Notes: generated by a model not told the origin, from the sequence alone. 64,000 nucleotides of DNA from Cordylochernes scorpioides (GCA_030710605.1 CP092863.1:136715445-136779444); one strand, 5' to 3'; shown: positions 1 to 10,530, counted from the first letter of the stretch. Made by a program: numbers and translations.

Positions 1-54
1 TGTGAGAAAATATTTTGTAATTTTACAACGTTTTTCACAATTTCATCGTGAAAA

Positions 55-317
55 GAGATTTTAGGACAGTAGAATTACATATAAAATTCGCGTCTAAATG
101 TGTTTATTTGCTATATTTAGATAGCACGTTATTGCTTTATATTAATCTACCATTGAATCTATAAAGAACTACAGTAGATACCTCTAGGAAGTTGGAGATC
201 CAGGGCAGTGTTCCATTCTGCAATGAAGACCGTACCACGCACCTCATCAAAACAGTCGGCCTGTAAACACAATTCTTCACATATCCTTAGAGTCCTTTAT
301 ACATTGGATAGATTGAC
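55..317. other. AT-rich sequence with MITE scrap
   Basis: No gene is visible. Bases about 66-135 resemble the right half of the neighbouring MITE (acagtagaattacat and a nearby tagatagcacgttattgc), so this is probably a decayed copy of the same family. The first 54 bases show nothing recognisable. Confidence 0.35.
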
Positions 318-720
318 CTATATATAAAATGAAAGAATTTAAAAGCACGAATGTTTCTTTTATACCTAATACAAACTTCTACCTTACTGCGATTAAAAAA
401 TATGTATTGGGAGGGCTTGACTCATCAGTGGTGAATCCTCCCAGCGGTTTCATCAATTTAATCCACCAGACCGCTTCTCAGAGCTCTAATACTGTATTGG
501 ACGATTCTGCTTATATACGCAGCACTGAAGGGTGGAATCTCAGAAATGGTTTTCAAGAAAACTATGGACATAAGCTTATGGGACAGTAGAATTACATTCA
601 AATATTTGCATCGAGCAATGCTCTTCCGCAAACATTTCATCGCAGTAAGGGCAGTAGAAGTTTGTATTATGTATAAAAGAAACATTCGTGCTTTTAAATT
701 CTTTCATTTTATATGTATAG
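318..720. mobile_element. MITE with about 70-bp terminal inverted repeats (family M1)
   Basis: The left arm (about 318-400) and right arm (about 640-720) are inverted copies, sharing for example aaaagcacgaatgtttcttt at the left and its complement at the right. The centre holds a conserved block (gggagggcttgactcatcag, then a GC-rich hairpin) that recurs near 27960-28380, 32950-33262, 42580-42930, 47860-47960 and 48347-48650. No transposase is encoded. Short open frames across it are byproducts of the repeat. Confidence 0.75.
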
Positions 721-861
721 ATGGCGCGTTATTGCTATGTGTTAATTGACCTATATAGAAATTATTTTTAAAATCAAAATATATTACTTTTTTTGAAGAA
801 GGAATAAAAGAAAATCGTCACCGTAAACTTTGATTCCTTCTTCAAGATGATGTCTGGCGAT

Positions 862-1314
862 TCATTCCTTCTCTTGTAATATTACTTTTTTTATTGGAAG
901 TTGATTCATAAAAAATATAACCACATCAACCAATGATTTATTCAACTCCCGAAGTTTTATTGACTTCTTGTCAACTCTTCTCAGGGGAATAGAGAGTAAC
1001 AGCAGGTAAATGTAACGTCGGGAGTTGATGCCGTTCCGCCAAAAATCGCCTGGTCTGGTGTCAAAAAAGTTGATGAGCCAGGTTTTGAGGTCCTCTTCAA
1101 CATCGAAGGTAGTGCCTCTCATATGGTTTGACATGGAGCGTAAAAGGTGGTAATCGGTTAGTGCAAGGTCCGGAGCGTATGCCGGGTGCTGTAGAACTTC
1201 CCATTCGAGCTCTTGAAGGGTGGCTTTGACGACTTGTGAAACATGCGGCCTAGCGTTGTCGTGAAGGAGAATGATTTGACCTTGTTGATCGGGTCTGCCA
1301 TGTAAAAAGCACAT
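862..1314 (-). pseudogene. Mariner transposase, C-terminal fragment
   Basis: The frame covers the catalytic C-terminal half of a Tc1/mariner DDE transposase. HDNARPH carries the second catalytic Asp and TDYHLL the third, with 34 residues between them, as in mariner DD34D. The N-terminal DNA-binding domain and first Asp are missing. After WRNGIN (about position 1016) the frame leaves the transposase and runs into a Penelope-type 3' end relic (about 880-1010), so the last third of the frame is not transposase. This is a dead fragment. Confidence 0.8.
880..1010 (-). repeat. Penelope-type 3' end relic
   Basis: The segment matches 27190-27295 (gaagttgattca, ccacatcaacc, caactcccga). On the minus strand it has the layout of the other Penelope-type tails in this window: a short hairpin, then a GAAAC-like step, then an AT-rich tail. 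It directly abuts the mariner fragment. Confidence 0.4.
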
Positions 1315-1319
1315 GTGCT

Positions 1320-1570
1320 TGTGATCAGGATATGCTTTCTTTATTTTTAATATATATATATATATGTTTATTGCACGTATATAAACATATAACTATATAC
1401 TCCTATAGAAGGGTTTGTAAAACCTGTAAGCTTTAGAAAAAATTATATAATAAAGCAAGAAACTCATCCACGAAAGCCGTTTTATATTTATTATTAAAAA
1501 ATCTGTATATGTGTTTTAATCTTTTTTATCCAATCAAATTGGTTTCTTTATAACCACTCAGAGATTGGTA
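1320..1570. other. AT-rich spacer
   Basis: It contains a (TA)n run near 1352-1364 and otherwise low-complexity AT-rich DNA. No gene or known repeat is recognised. Confidence 0.5.
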
Positions 1571-1573
1571 ATA

Positions 1574-1735
1574 CAGTAGAACTACCTCTCTGTAAAGGTC
1601 ACCTAATTGCAGAGCCAAAGTGTCCTTTAGGGAGAGGTGTCCTCTTACTGGAGAGTTGATAAATTGTAAAATGGTAATTTTGCAAATGAAAACTGTCCTT
1701 TATAGAGAGGTGTCGGCTAAAGGAAGGTTCTACTG
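1574..1735. mobile_element. Pogo/Tigger-type MITE, CAGTAGAAC family
   Basis: A 162-bp element begins CAGTAGAACTACCTC, ends GAAGGTTCTACTG, and is flanked on both sides by TA. Other copies lie at 12304-12575, 19081-19258, 51579-51921, 52271-53176, 54650-54790 and 62044-62222. A TA target duplication and CAG..CTG ends are typical of non-autonomous Tc1/mariner-pogo elements. Confidence 0.85.
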
Positions 1736-1828
1736 TATCTATAAAACTATTATGAATTGTTATTTCTGTGATGAGTAGCCTTGAATTCATATCTACCATC
1801 TGTCTCTATGTGTGATGGATATGGTCTT

Positions 1829-2215
1829 AACTTACGCGAAGTCCTGAGGGCAGGAGTCCTCACAGGTCCCAACTAGAGGACAGTCCGCACAGGACCGGCG
1901 TAGGACCAGCCACCTATTCACAATCAGGTGTGAGGAGCGATTGCTAGTGGGCGGGGCTACCTGCGGGGCGTAGTGTCCGCACCGGAGCCCTCGACGCCAG
2001 CGATTGGTGCGTTGTCCGCCGAGCCGCACACATTGCCCGCCTCATCCGCCCCGTACACCAGCCGGGCCACGCCTCCTCGTACCCCAGCCACCGCCAACAC
2101 TAGGGTCTGCACGCCACAGACATGTCGAGTGGGCGGGGCTTCGACATTGTAGGCGGAGCTTCGAGATTATGGGCGGAGCTTCTTTTGCTCCCGCTTCTAA
2201 TGTGACTTCAATTAC
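1829..2215 (-). promoter_or_regulatory. GC-rich CpG-dense island, possible promoter and first exon
   Basis: About 390 bp of CpG-rich DNA stands out from AT-rich surroundings. It contains several GC-box-like motifs (gggcggggct at about 1947 and 2131, gggcggagct at about 2171) and an inverted CCAAT motif. On the minus strand the GC-rich block stops at a good splice donor (GTAAGT, GT at 1835-1834), as expected of a CpG-island promoter with a non-coding first exon. It could instead be the GC-rich 5' end of a retroelement. Confidence 0.35.
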
Positions 2216-2335
2216 TTAGTTTTAATGGTTTTATTCACCAATATATAAAACGCTTCTAAATAGAAATGTACATATTTTCAAGTTTATTATTATAAGCATT
2301 TTATTGTAGAAATTAAACTCTTTAAAACGATCATT

Positions 2336-2535
2336 AAAACAATAATAAACAATAAGAGGAGCTTCTTGTGTAGATTTCTTTATTACCGCAAGCTTTCGAA
2401 CAGAACGTTCTTCATCGGGCGTGGATAATAAAGCACGTTTTACTATCCACGCCCGATGAAGAACGTTCTGTTCGAAAGCTTGCGGTAATAAAGAAATCTA
2501 CACAAGAAGCTCCTCTTATTGTTTATTATTGTTTT
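2336..2535. repeat. Near-perfect palindrome of two Penelope-type 3' ends
   Basis: Left arm about 2336-2427 and right arm about 2444-2535 are inverted copies of about 92 bp separated by a loop of about 16 bp. Each arm reads as a short hairpin (agaac..gttc) followed by GAAAGCTT and AATAAAG, the layout seen at the 3' end of the Penelope-like element at 55 kb. This is a head-to-head pair, or a foldback product of one copy. Confidence 0.85.
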
Positions 2536-2552
2536 AAGCATTTTATTATTAG

Positions 2553-2767
2553 TGTTGTGGAAGCCTCTGCGTGGGTTACTCAGTACCAGGCAACTACAAT
2601 CTCTTAGAATTTATTAGTACGCAAACTACTACAATACGGACTGACTGACTTACTTAACTCACTAGCTGCTGACAACTTGTAGCGCTTTTATACATTCAGT
2701 CAGAATCGAGTATGCAAAGAGGATATTTGCATTTCCGCAAATATCCCTAATATGTAAATACACAACA
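2553..2767 (-). repeat. 3' LTR of Gypsy 1
   Basis: TG..CA-bounded 215-bp repeat, matching 6461-6675 except t versus a in the atatccc(t/a)aatatg stretch. Confidence 0.95.
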
Positions 2768-2779
2768 CCCTCCCCTCCT
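2768..2779 (-). other. Polypurine tract of Gypsy 1
   Basis: On the minus strand the sequence aggaggggaggg immediately precedes the 3' LTR. This is the expected primer site for plus-strand DNA synthesis. Confidence 0.85.
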
Positions 2780-5354
2780 AATAATAATGGAGACGGTCTG
2801 GTGGTCTCCTGGATCTCTGGGGTCTGGGGCTCCGGCTTGGGATTCTTTCTCCAGAAGTAGCAGCCATAGGCTCCTGGTGTTCTCCAACTGATGTCAACTC
2901 CTGCCTGGTTGACTGCGGCTCCAATTCATTTGTGGTGACCTCTTCTTCCGGGATCTCCAGGCCACCGTGAGAGGGTTCTCTCTCGCAATGCGATTCTCTT
3001 CGCAGCTCTTGTCCGGATGTACTCGGCAGCACCAAGCTTGGCTCTTTCTCTACAGTAGCCTCTGGATTTCCTTTGACAGGTCGCAGCTGATTGATGTGCC
3101 TCTTTAGGGATTGGCCTTCATACCCTATTAGGTAATGGCGGCAACTAAGGAGTTTTAGGATGGTTCCAATTTTCCACTTTGGTCCGGCTGCATAGTTTCT
3201 AAAATAAACATCGGAACCAATTTTAAAATGCTCCTGTTTTCTCAAAGCATCAGGAAACCCCTCTCCCTTCATGTCTATTTTAGGCATTAAATTGGAAAAT
3301 CTAGACTTTAGACGTCTCTTCATCAATAATTCAGCTGGCGATTCCTTTAGGACTGACTGTGGAAATGCTCTATGGGCAAACAAAAATCTTTGTAGGTTTG
3401 TTTCCAAGTCATCCTTTTCGTTGTTCTTTTTTAACGATGTTTTGAATTCGCGGACATACCGCTCAGCTAACCCATTGGTACTTGGATTATATGGACTGGT
3501 TTTTGTGTGTCGAATTCCATTCATTCTGGTGAATTCCTCCATTTCTCTCGAGACAAACTGTCTTCCATTGTCTGTCACTAGGAATTCCGGCAGTCCAAAT
3601 CTGGCAAACACTTGCCTTAGACAATCCACAATGGTTTTACTGGTTATATCCCTGAGGATAAATATCTCCAACCATTTGGTATAAGCATCCACAATGACCA
3701 GAAACATTTTACCCATAAAAGGGCCTGCCAAATCCAGATGTAGGCGATGCCATGGTTTCTCTGGCCAAGTCCATTCTGTAATCATGGAAGGAGGCATGCC
3801 TGCAGTTTCTTGACAGATGGTGCAATGCCGAGCCATATCTTCTATGCTCCTATCTATTCCTGGCCACCAAAAATACCTCCTTGCTATTATCTTAATTTTT
3901 ACCATTCCAAAATGCATCTCATGTAGATCTATGAGAATTTGAGATCTTAATTTTGGAGGAATCACTATCCGCTCTTTCCACTGAAGGCATCCAAAATCCA
4001 CACTTAATTCATTCCTAACCTTGAAGTAAGGAGACAAAGGATTTTCTTTCGTGAATTTTGGTGTTTGCCATGTGTCCTCCCGGACATTTCTCAGAACAAT
4101 TGCAAGAGTCTTATCTCTTTTAGTCTCGAATGCCACATCCTGGAATGAAAAAGGAACCTCATTCATTTTTCTTAAGAGCAAAACCTGATCATCATCATAA
4201 GATCCACTTTCATTTGCTTTTAACGGCAAACGTGATAACGCATCGGCATTCCCGTGGTCCTCCGTCTTTCTAAACTCCACCGAGTAATGGAAAGCGCCCA
4301 GCTTTAATGACCATCTCTTTATCCTAGACGCTGCACATAACGGAATTGGTTTGTGTGGTGAAAACAAGTGCATGAGTGGTCTGTTATCAGTCACCAACAC
4401 AAACGAGCGTCCTAGAAGGTATTGCCTAAATTTTTCACAGCCATAAACGATACTTAAGGCTTCTTTTTCAAGCTGGGAATAATTTTTTTCAGCATCTGTG
4501 AGTGTTCGCGATGCAAACGCTATTGGACTCTCCTGCTTATTTTTGTCTCTGTGACTAAGCACCACACCAAGTCCATAGCTTGAGGCATCGCATGCCAGTA
4601 CCAGTTCCTTCGTCGGATCATAGTGTGTCAATACTGACTCATTAGTCAATAATGATTTGCATTCTTTGAACAATATCCGATGTTCTCTTGTCCATTTCCA
4701 ACGAGTATTTTTCTTCAATAACTTGTAAAAAGGAGTCAATATATGAGAGATATTCCTTATAAATCTTGCGTAGTACATCAACATTCCGATAAATGATCGT
4801 AACTGACCAATGTTTTTAGGCTCAGGAGCATTAGAGACTGCTTGAATCTTGTTGATCAATGGATGCAGGCCGTTCTTATCGATTCGAAAACCCAAGTATT
4901 CAACCGAATCAACCGCGAACCTGCATTTGTTTTTATTCAATTTCAAGCCTTTGTCCTCTAATCTTTTAAATACCAGTTCCAACTTGGCTTTATGCTCATT
5001 TGCATCTCTACCTGACACCAAAATGTCGTCTATATAACAAGCCACTCCTGGTATGTCAGCAAAAATGTTGTCCATCAACCTCTGGAATTTATTCGGTGCT
5101 ACCGCCACACCATAAGGGAGTCTTTTATATGCAAACAATCCCTTCGTAGTATTTATATTTACTACTCCTTTGGCTTCTGCTAGCTCTACCTGCAGATAGG
5201 CCATTGACAGGTCCAGAGTTGAGAAAACTGTACTACCCGATAATTTAGCAAATATCTCATCTATCGTAGGCAATGGGTATTTATCCAATATTATCGCCTT
5301 ATTTGCCGTACTCCTAAAATCCCCACAGATTCTAATTCTGCGCGCGCGCGCCAT
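2778..5354 (-). pseudogene. pol: Gypsy 1 pol: reverse transcriptase, RNase H, integrase
   Basis: An 858-codon frame encodes most of a Ty3/Gypsy pol polyprotein. The reverse transcriptase active site YIDD is at about residues 107-110. RNase H follows (LACDASSYGLG at about 250). Then comes an integrase with an H-H-C-C zinc region (HEMHFG ... CTIC) and the catalytic core (LDLAGPF, VTDNGRQF, NGLAERYV). The frame ends in a basic tail with RLHYY. The start is artificial: upstream pol codons lie in another frame because a GC dinucleotide run at about 5340-5352 shifts the frame. Copying activity from this copy is unlikely. Confidence 0.92.
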
Positions 5355-5440
5355 CCTTCTTCAAAACTGGCACTATGGGTGCTGCCCAGTCGGCGTAATC
5401 AAGAGGCTCTAAAATTCCTTTATCTACCATATCCTCCAAT

Positions 5441-5713
5441 TCATCCTCTACCTTTTTTTTTCATAGCAAAAGGCAGACTTCGAGCCTTACAAAACACTGG
5501 TGCTGCATCCCTCTTAATGCAAATATTTAATTTCACATCCTTTAAGCAACCTAGATCATTGTTGAACAGATTTGCATAATTTTCAATCAATGAATCCATG
5601 CAAGTTTCCGAAATTTTATTTACATTTAATAATTTACTGTAATTTATATTCAAAAATTTCAGCCATTCCCTTCCTAGCAAAATTTCTGGGATACTTTCAT
5701 CCACCACTATCAC
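5441..5713 (-). pseudogene. Gypsy 1 protease end and start of reverse transcriptase, frame-broken
   Basis: The 90-codon frame carries the end of the aspartic protease region (PEILLGREWL, the conserved late motif) and the linker into reverse transcriptase. It ends at a run of nine A on the minus strand (5453-5461), where the reading moves to another frame that stays open through the DYADWAAP region. Together with the GC-run break about 100 bp downstream, this gives two slippage-type frameshifts in pol. Confidence 0.8.
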
Positions 5714-6240
5714 TCTAAGTGACTTATTGGCTTCCTTAACAAAAACGTTTCTTTCTCTTGTAACAATCCTATAAAGGTTGTAGGAGAAAGAAACGTTTTT
5801 GTTACGTTTTTTACTACAACCTTTATAGGATTGTTACAAAAGGATTTTAGATTGATTGCTGTTGGGATCAATGGTTTCGCCCTCCATAACTTCTCAAAAA
5901 TACTTTTTGGTATCAAAGTCACAGGGCTTCCGGTATCCACTATGCCATTTAATATCTGGCCGTCCACTGTAAGAGCAATTTTAACTTCCGTTCCACCCTT
6001 AAGGGAAAAGATATTCTGCTGTTGCACATAGCCACTTTTCTGTGCATTTCCTCGGGCCTTGCATAAATCGTTACCTAGTTTCAGTAGTCCAGAGTCCAAT
6101 AGAGACAGCAAAATCACAACTTTCTTGTGTTCATTAGTTTCATTTGCAGTGCACGCAGCATTGAATCTTTGTATAAAGATTTCGAAATCGTCTTCTTTTG
6201 GATCGTAGATTCTGAAAGGTACCGTTTGACTAATCGCCAT
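5710..6240 (-). pseudogene. Gypsy 1 truncated gag fused to protease
   Basis: A 176-codon frame. Residues 1-60 look like the start of a gag protein (YDPKEDDFEIFIQRF). Most of gag, including the CCHC knuckles, is then missing, and the frame passes straight to an aspartic protease with DTGSPVTLIP at about residues 107-116. The C-terminal 30 residues are altered by an inverted duplication at 5738-5838. The internal gag deletion would prevent particle formation from this copy. Confidence 0.8.
5738..5838. repeat. Interleaved inverted duplication inside Gypsy 1 protease
   Basis: Two segments, A (aacaaaaacgtttctttctc) and B (tgtaacaatcctataaagg..), are each followed by an inverted copy in the order A-B-A'-B'. 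The pattern is what a polymerase template switch with inversion leaves. It disrupts the gene between protease and reverse transcriptase. Confidence 0.75.
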
Positions 6241-6460
6241 CTTTCTCTAGCCACTAAGGCGGTTAATTTAAATACCCCAAGATATGTCAGTCGATCGATG
6301 TCCGTTTTCTTTTTGGCCTTTTTAGCGCTCTTCAGCTGTGCACTTCAAGCACCTCGTAATTTGCCGGAGCTTCCCCAGTTCTCTCAGCGATTCTCGTAGT
6401 CGATCCTGTAGAGTCCTGTAGTCGCTCCCGTAGTTACTCCAATGATCCTCGTCGCCAACT

Positions 6461-6675
6461 TGTTGTGGAAGCCTCTGCGTGGGTTACTCAGTACCAGGCA
6501 ACTACAATCTCTTAGAATTTATTAGTACGCAAACTACTACAATACGGACTGACTGACTTACTTAACTCACTAGCTGCTGACAACTTGTAGCGCTTTTATA
6601 CATTCAGTCAGAATCGAGTATGCAAAGAGGATATTTGCATTTCCGCAAATATCCCAAATATGTAAATACACAACA
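6461..6675 (-). repeat. 5' LTR of Gypsy 1
   Basis: 215-bp copy paired with 2553-2767. On the minus strand the LTR is followed by agttggcgacgagg, the candidate primer-binding site; I do not assign the tRNA. Confidence 0.95.
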
Positions 6676-6679
6676 ATTA

Positions 6680-6955
6680 GCATTTATCATATCTATCACA
6701 TGTCACTGTCCATACAAAAACCATAATAATAACAGTCTTCAAAAAAAAATCTTACGAAATATCAAATGTGGAGCGATACAATTTAAATATTAATATATAT
6801 TCTGGTATCATATATAATTCATATAGGTATATGATCTTATATGAGAGTAAGGTGAAAGATTCTCGGCCTGACAATGAAATACTCTGATTTCCAGTTTTAA
6901 AACATTGTATTATTCTAAATAATCTCCCTTGACTTCAAAACACTTGGAAAAAAAA
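6680..6955. other. AT-rich flank of Gypsy 1
   Basis: No gene or named repeat is seen. The region is the continuation of the pre-insertion DNA to the left of 2553. Confidence 0.4.
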
Positions 6956-6957
6956 AA

Positions 6958-7145
6958 GAGTCGGTGGACGAGTGGGTAACACCCTCGATTCCCGACAGCC
7001 ATGAACCGGGATTGAATCCTACGTTAACATTTTGTTTAATATGTAAATAACCTTCACAATAATTCATTGTTGTAAATATCATAAACTAGGTTTCTCTTTT
7101 TGAGCGGTACCTAATAAAGTGATTTTGGAACAAGAAGAAGAACTC
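6958..7145 (+). mobile_element. Divergent tRNA-derived SINE
   Basis: The head (tcggtggacgagtgggtaac ... gggattgaatcct) has tRNA-like A- and B-box spacing. The tail (gttgtaaatatcataaac, gagcggtacctaataaagt, GAA-rich end) recurs near 26815-26880. It differs from the main SINE of the window (see 61311-61618). Confidence 0.55.
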
Positions 7146-7199
7146 AATTGTTCCAGCGTTTCTCCAATATCAGTATTCTTCCCTGGAAATACTAAATCC

Positions 7200-8580
7200 A
7201 CTAAGCTACTGGCAAGCTACTGTCCTGTCTAACCACTTGTCTATGACCACTGCACCTGTCCTATCCCGTGGACAACTCCATTATATCCAATCTTCAGACA
7301 GAGGCCACTCAGCTACTGACGCGCGCGCGCGCGGCTATCAATCTAACAATGTCTATCTAACCACTACAGCACCTATCCTATCCCCAAAAAAACTCCATTA
7401 TATCCAATCTTCAGACAGAGACCACTCAGCTACTGACGCGCGCGCGGCTATCAATCTAACAATGTCTATCTAACCACTACAGCACCTATCCTATCCCCAA
7501 AAAAACTCCATTATATCCAATCTTCAGACAGAGGCCACTCAGCTACTGACGCGCGCGGCTATCAATCTAACAATGTCTATCTAACCACTACAGCACCTAT
7601 CCTATCCCCAAAAAAACTCCATTATATCCAATCTTCAGACAGAGACCACTCAGCTACTGACGCGCGCGCGCGGCTATCAATCTAACAATGTCTATCTAAC
7701 CACTACAGCACCTATCCTATCCCCAAAAAAACTCCATTATATCCAATCTTCAGACAGAGACCACTCAGCTACTGACGCGGCTATCAACCTAACAATGTCT
7801 ATCTAACCACTGTTCTATCCTTACAGTACCTATCCTATCCAGTGGACAACTCCAGTATATCCTATCTTCAGACAGAGACCACTCACCTACTGAAGCAGCT
7901 ATCAACCTAACAATGTCTATCTAACCACTGTTCTATCCTTACAGTACCTATCCTATCCAGTGGACAACTCCAGTATATCCTATCTTCAGACAGAGACCAC
8001 TGACGCGGCTATCAACCTAACAATGTCTATATAACCACTGTTCTATCCTTACAGCACTTATCCTATCCAGTGGACAACTCCAGTATATCCTATCTTCAGA
8101 CAGAGACCACTCACCTACTGAAGCAGCTATCAACCTAACAATGTCTATCTAACCACTGGTCTATCCTTACAGCACCTATCATATCCAGTGGACAACTCCA
8201 GTATATCCTATCTTCAGACAGAGACCACTCACCTACTGAAGCAGCTATCAACCTAACAATGTCTATCTAACCACTGGTCTATCCTTACAGCACCTATCCT
8301 ATCCATTGGACAACTCCAGTATATCCTATCTTCAGACAGAGACCACTAACCTACTGAAGCAGCTATCAACCTGACAATGTCTATCTAACCACTGTTTTAT
8401 CCTTACAGCACCTATCCTATCCAGTGGACAACTCCAGTATATCCTATCTTCAGACAGAGACCACTAACCTACTGAAGCAGCTATCAACCTAACAATGTCT
8501 ATCTAACCACTGTTCTATCCTTACAGTACCTATCCTATCCATTGGACAACTCCAGTATATCCTATCTTCAGACAGAAGAT
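7200..8580. repeat. Tandem array, 111-119 bp unit, with (CG)n runs in the first units
   Basis: About twelve head-to-tail units carry landmarks tcttcagacagagaccactc, actgacgc, caatgtctatctaaccact. In the first five units a CG dinucleotide run after tactga varies from one to about eight repeats. Later units have tactgaagcagc there. The array resumes at 9203-9245 after a GC-rich insert. Open frames here are not genes. Confidence 0.92.
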
Positions 8581-8584
8581 AAAT

Positions 8585-9202
8585 TTAGCTCAGTCAAGCG
8601 ACCTTAATCTTCAGACAGATTAGAAAATTCGGCTCACATAGCCAGGGACGATATAGGCAGCAATGCCCTTGCGTCCCCTCTAGCGTCACACAGCCCGAAG
8701 GAATGATGCATTCTCCATGCACCGAGCGGCCTTTGGTAGGCCCCTCGCGCCCGCCAGTATGGTCCGGCTACAATGGGGTTGACCACTCACCCACAGGCGT
8801 CTCCGAGAGTTCATTGGCAAGGTTACTGTCCGAGCCCTCTCGTTCGGACTTGGATCTACCCGTCCTACGCTCCTATAGGACTCCCCCCCCTTTAGCCCTC
8901 GCACCCTTACCCAGTCCTCCCTGAATCTGCCGTCGAATCAAGGACCTCTGAGGTGCCGAGGTTGACGCGGGGACACCGACGTGGAGGCGGGGGGGTGGTA
9001 CTACTGTGTGCACCCCTTGGTTTCTCATGGTGCGCACGGCAAGGACGCTCCCAATGGCGCACACACAGAGCGAAGACCCAAGAGTTTCAAGACACGTGCG
9101 CCTCGCTTTCGCGAGTGCAACACGTAGAGACGCCTCTCTACACTCACTCCCCTCTAGGGTGACCGTAGAGGGCAGCCCCACAGGGTCTTCCGCCCCCGCT
9201 AA
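8585..9202. other. GC-rich insert inside the tandem array, unidentified
   Basis: A block of about 600 bp, GC-rich and CpG-dense, lies between two stretches of the 115-bp array. Both edges carry the array motif tcttcagacag. Overlapping frames on both strands are open because of base composition, not because of a recognisable protein. I could not match it to a gene or element; candidates are an rDNA-spacer-like segment or a retroelement 5' end. Confidence 0.5.
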
Positions 9203-9245
9203 TCTTCAGACAGAGACGACTGACGCGGCTGTCACCTAACAATGT

Positions 9246-9560
9246 CCTATTTACATATTTACCAAAAATAGACCAACCAGATCAATATCACATTCCGCCA
9301 CCAAATGAATATGGATTGGAATTCGACCGTATCTCTTTATGGATCGCCCTGTAATATCTCTGCTTGGCTTCAGCCTTCTTGGGCGTTTTCTTCGCCGATA
9401 TAATCACAAAGTATTCCCAATTTGAAAAGAAAAAAAGCACATATTTTATGCACGAAAATTTAATTTATTGGGTTCACAAGTGTGACACCGCGTTTTTTTT
9501 TTCGGTGATATTACCATCACAGCAATTGCTAGAAAAACTTTAAATATACGGCTTCCACAA
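9246..9560. other. Unassigned sequence
   Basis: No convincing gene. On the minus strand a short open stretch (about 9275-9420) has ordinary codons rich in Lys and Ala and ends in a stop, but no splice acceptor is evident in front of it. Confidence 0.3.
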
Positions 9561-9990
9561 ATTACACTCACGGTCAAAACTTAAGGAAGAAGAAGTCTTT
9601 TTTTTTTTAAGGAGACAAAGGCAATTTTGTTCCGACTTGGTTATCTCGTGTGTCTTCGATAAAGGTCACTGGAATGTCTTTCAGAGTTAATGTCTCAATC
9701 CCGATATGCATGCTAAAAGGTACAACTTCCTTAAGTTTTGCTCACACTTGGTTATCTCATGTGTCTTCAATAAAGGTCACTGTAATATCTTTCAGAGTTA
9801 TTGTCTCAATCCCGATATACATGCTAAAAGGTACAACTTCCTTAAGTTTTGCTCACACTTGGTTATCTCATGTGTCTTCAATAAAGGTCACTGTAATATC
9901 TTTCAGAGTTATTGTTTGAATCTCGATATACATGCTAAAAGGTACAACTTCCTTAATTTTTGTCCATAAGTATAGGAAACATTTTAGTTT
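9561..9990 (-). repeat. 111-bp tandem array, reverse orientation
   Basis: Three to four units in inverted orientation relative to 10080-10530 and 12972-14640. Landmarks on the plus strand: gttatctcatgtgtcttc, aggtacaacttccttaagtt. The left edge carries tacactcacggtcaaaactt, resembling the outer end of the array at 12972. Confidence 0.88.
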
Positions 9991-10079
9991 TGCTCACAAT
10001 TTTATTTTTTTCAGGAGAATATAATAATTTAATTTATGAAATCTGAATTGATGTTCGAGTTGTAAAAAAATGATCCTTG

Positions 10080-10530
10080 AAAGATACACTTCATGGACAA
10101 AACTTAAGGAAGTTGTACCTTTTAGCATGTATATCGGGATTCAGACAATACCTCTGAAAGATATTACAGTGACCTTTATTGAAGATACACGAGATAACCA
10201 AGTGTGAACAAAACTTAAGGAAGTTGTACATTTAGGCATGTATATCGGGATTCAGACAATAACTCGGAAATATATTACAGTGACCTTTATTGAAGGCACA
10301 CGAGATAACCAAGTGTGAACAAAACTTAAGTTGTACCTTTTAGCATGTATATCAGGATTCAGACAATAACTCTGAAATATATTACAGTGACATTTATTGA
10401 AGGCACACGAGATAACCAAGCGTGAACAAAACTTAAGTTGTACCTTTTAGCATGTATATCGGGATTCAGACAATAACTCTGAAATATATTAGAGACATTT
10501 ATTGAAGATACACGAGATAACCAAGCGTGA
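10080..10530 (+). repeat. 111-bp tandem array, forward orientation
   Basis: Four units of the same repeat as 12972-14640, head-to-head with the reverse array at 9561-9990, from which they are separated by about 100 bp of AT-rich DNA. Confidence 0.9.

Larger units (their letters stand above)
2553..6675 (-). mobile_element. Ty3/Gypsy LTR retrotransposon 1 (defective)
   Basis: A 4123-bp element transcribed on the minus strand. The 215-bp LTRs begin TGTTG and end CAACA, differ at one position by eye, and are flanked by the 5-bp duplication ATTAG (2548-2552 and 6676-6680). Inside lie a purine-rich tract next to the 3' LTR, a shrunken gag-protease frame, and a pol region with reverse transcriptase, RNase H and integrase. 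Several frame breaks make it non-autonomous despite its youth. Confidence 0.95.

Noticed and set aside
3271..3684. 137-codon plus-strand frame
   Set aside because: Antisense to the integrase region of Gypsy 1; shadow of the real frame.
8686..9239. Overlapping open frames on both strands in the GC-rich insert
   Set aside because: Open because stops are rare in GC-rich DNA. The peptides are low in complexity and show no family motif.
9275..9420. Possible C-terminal exon on the minus strand
   Set aside because: The open stretch is plausible in composition but has no AG acceptor after the pyrimidine-rich segment and no partner exon.
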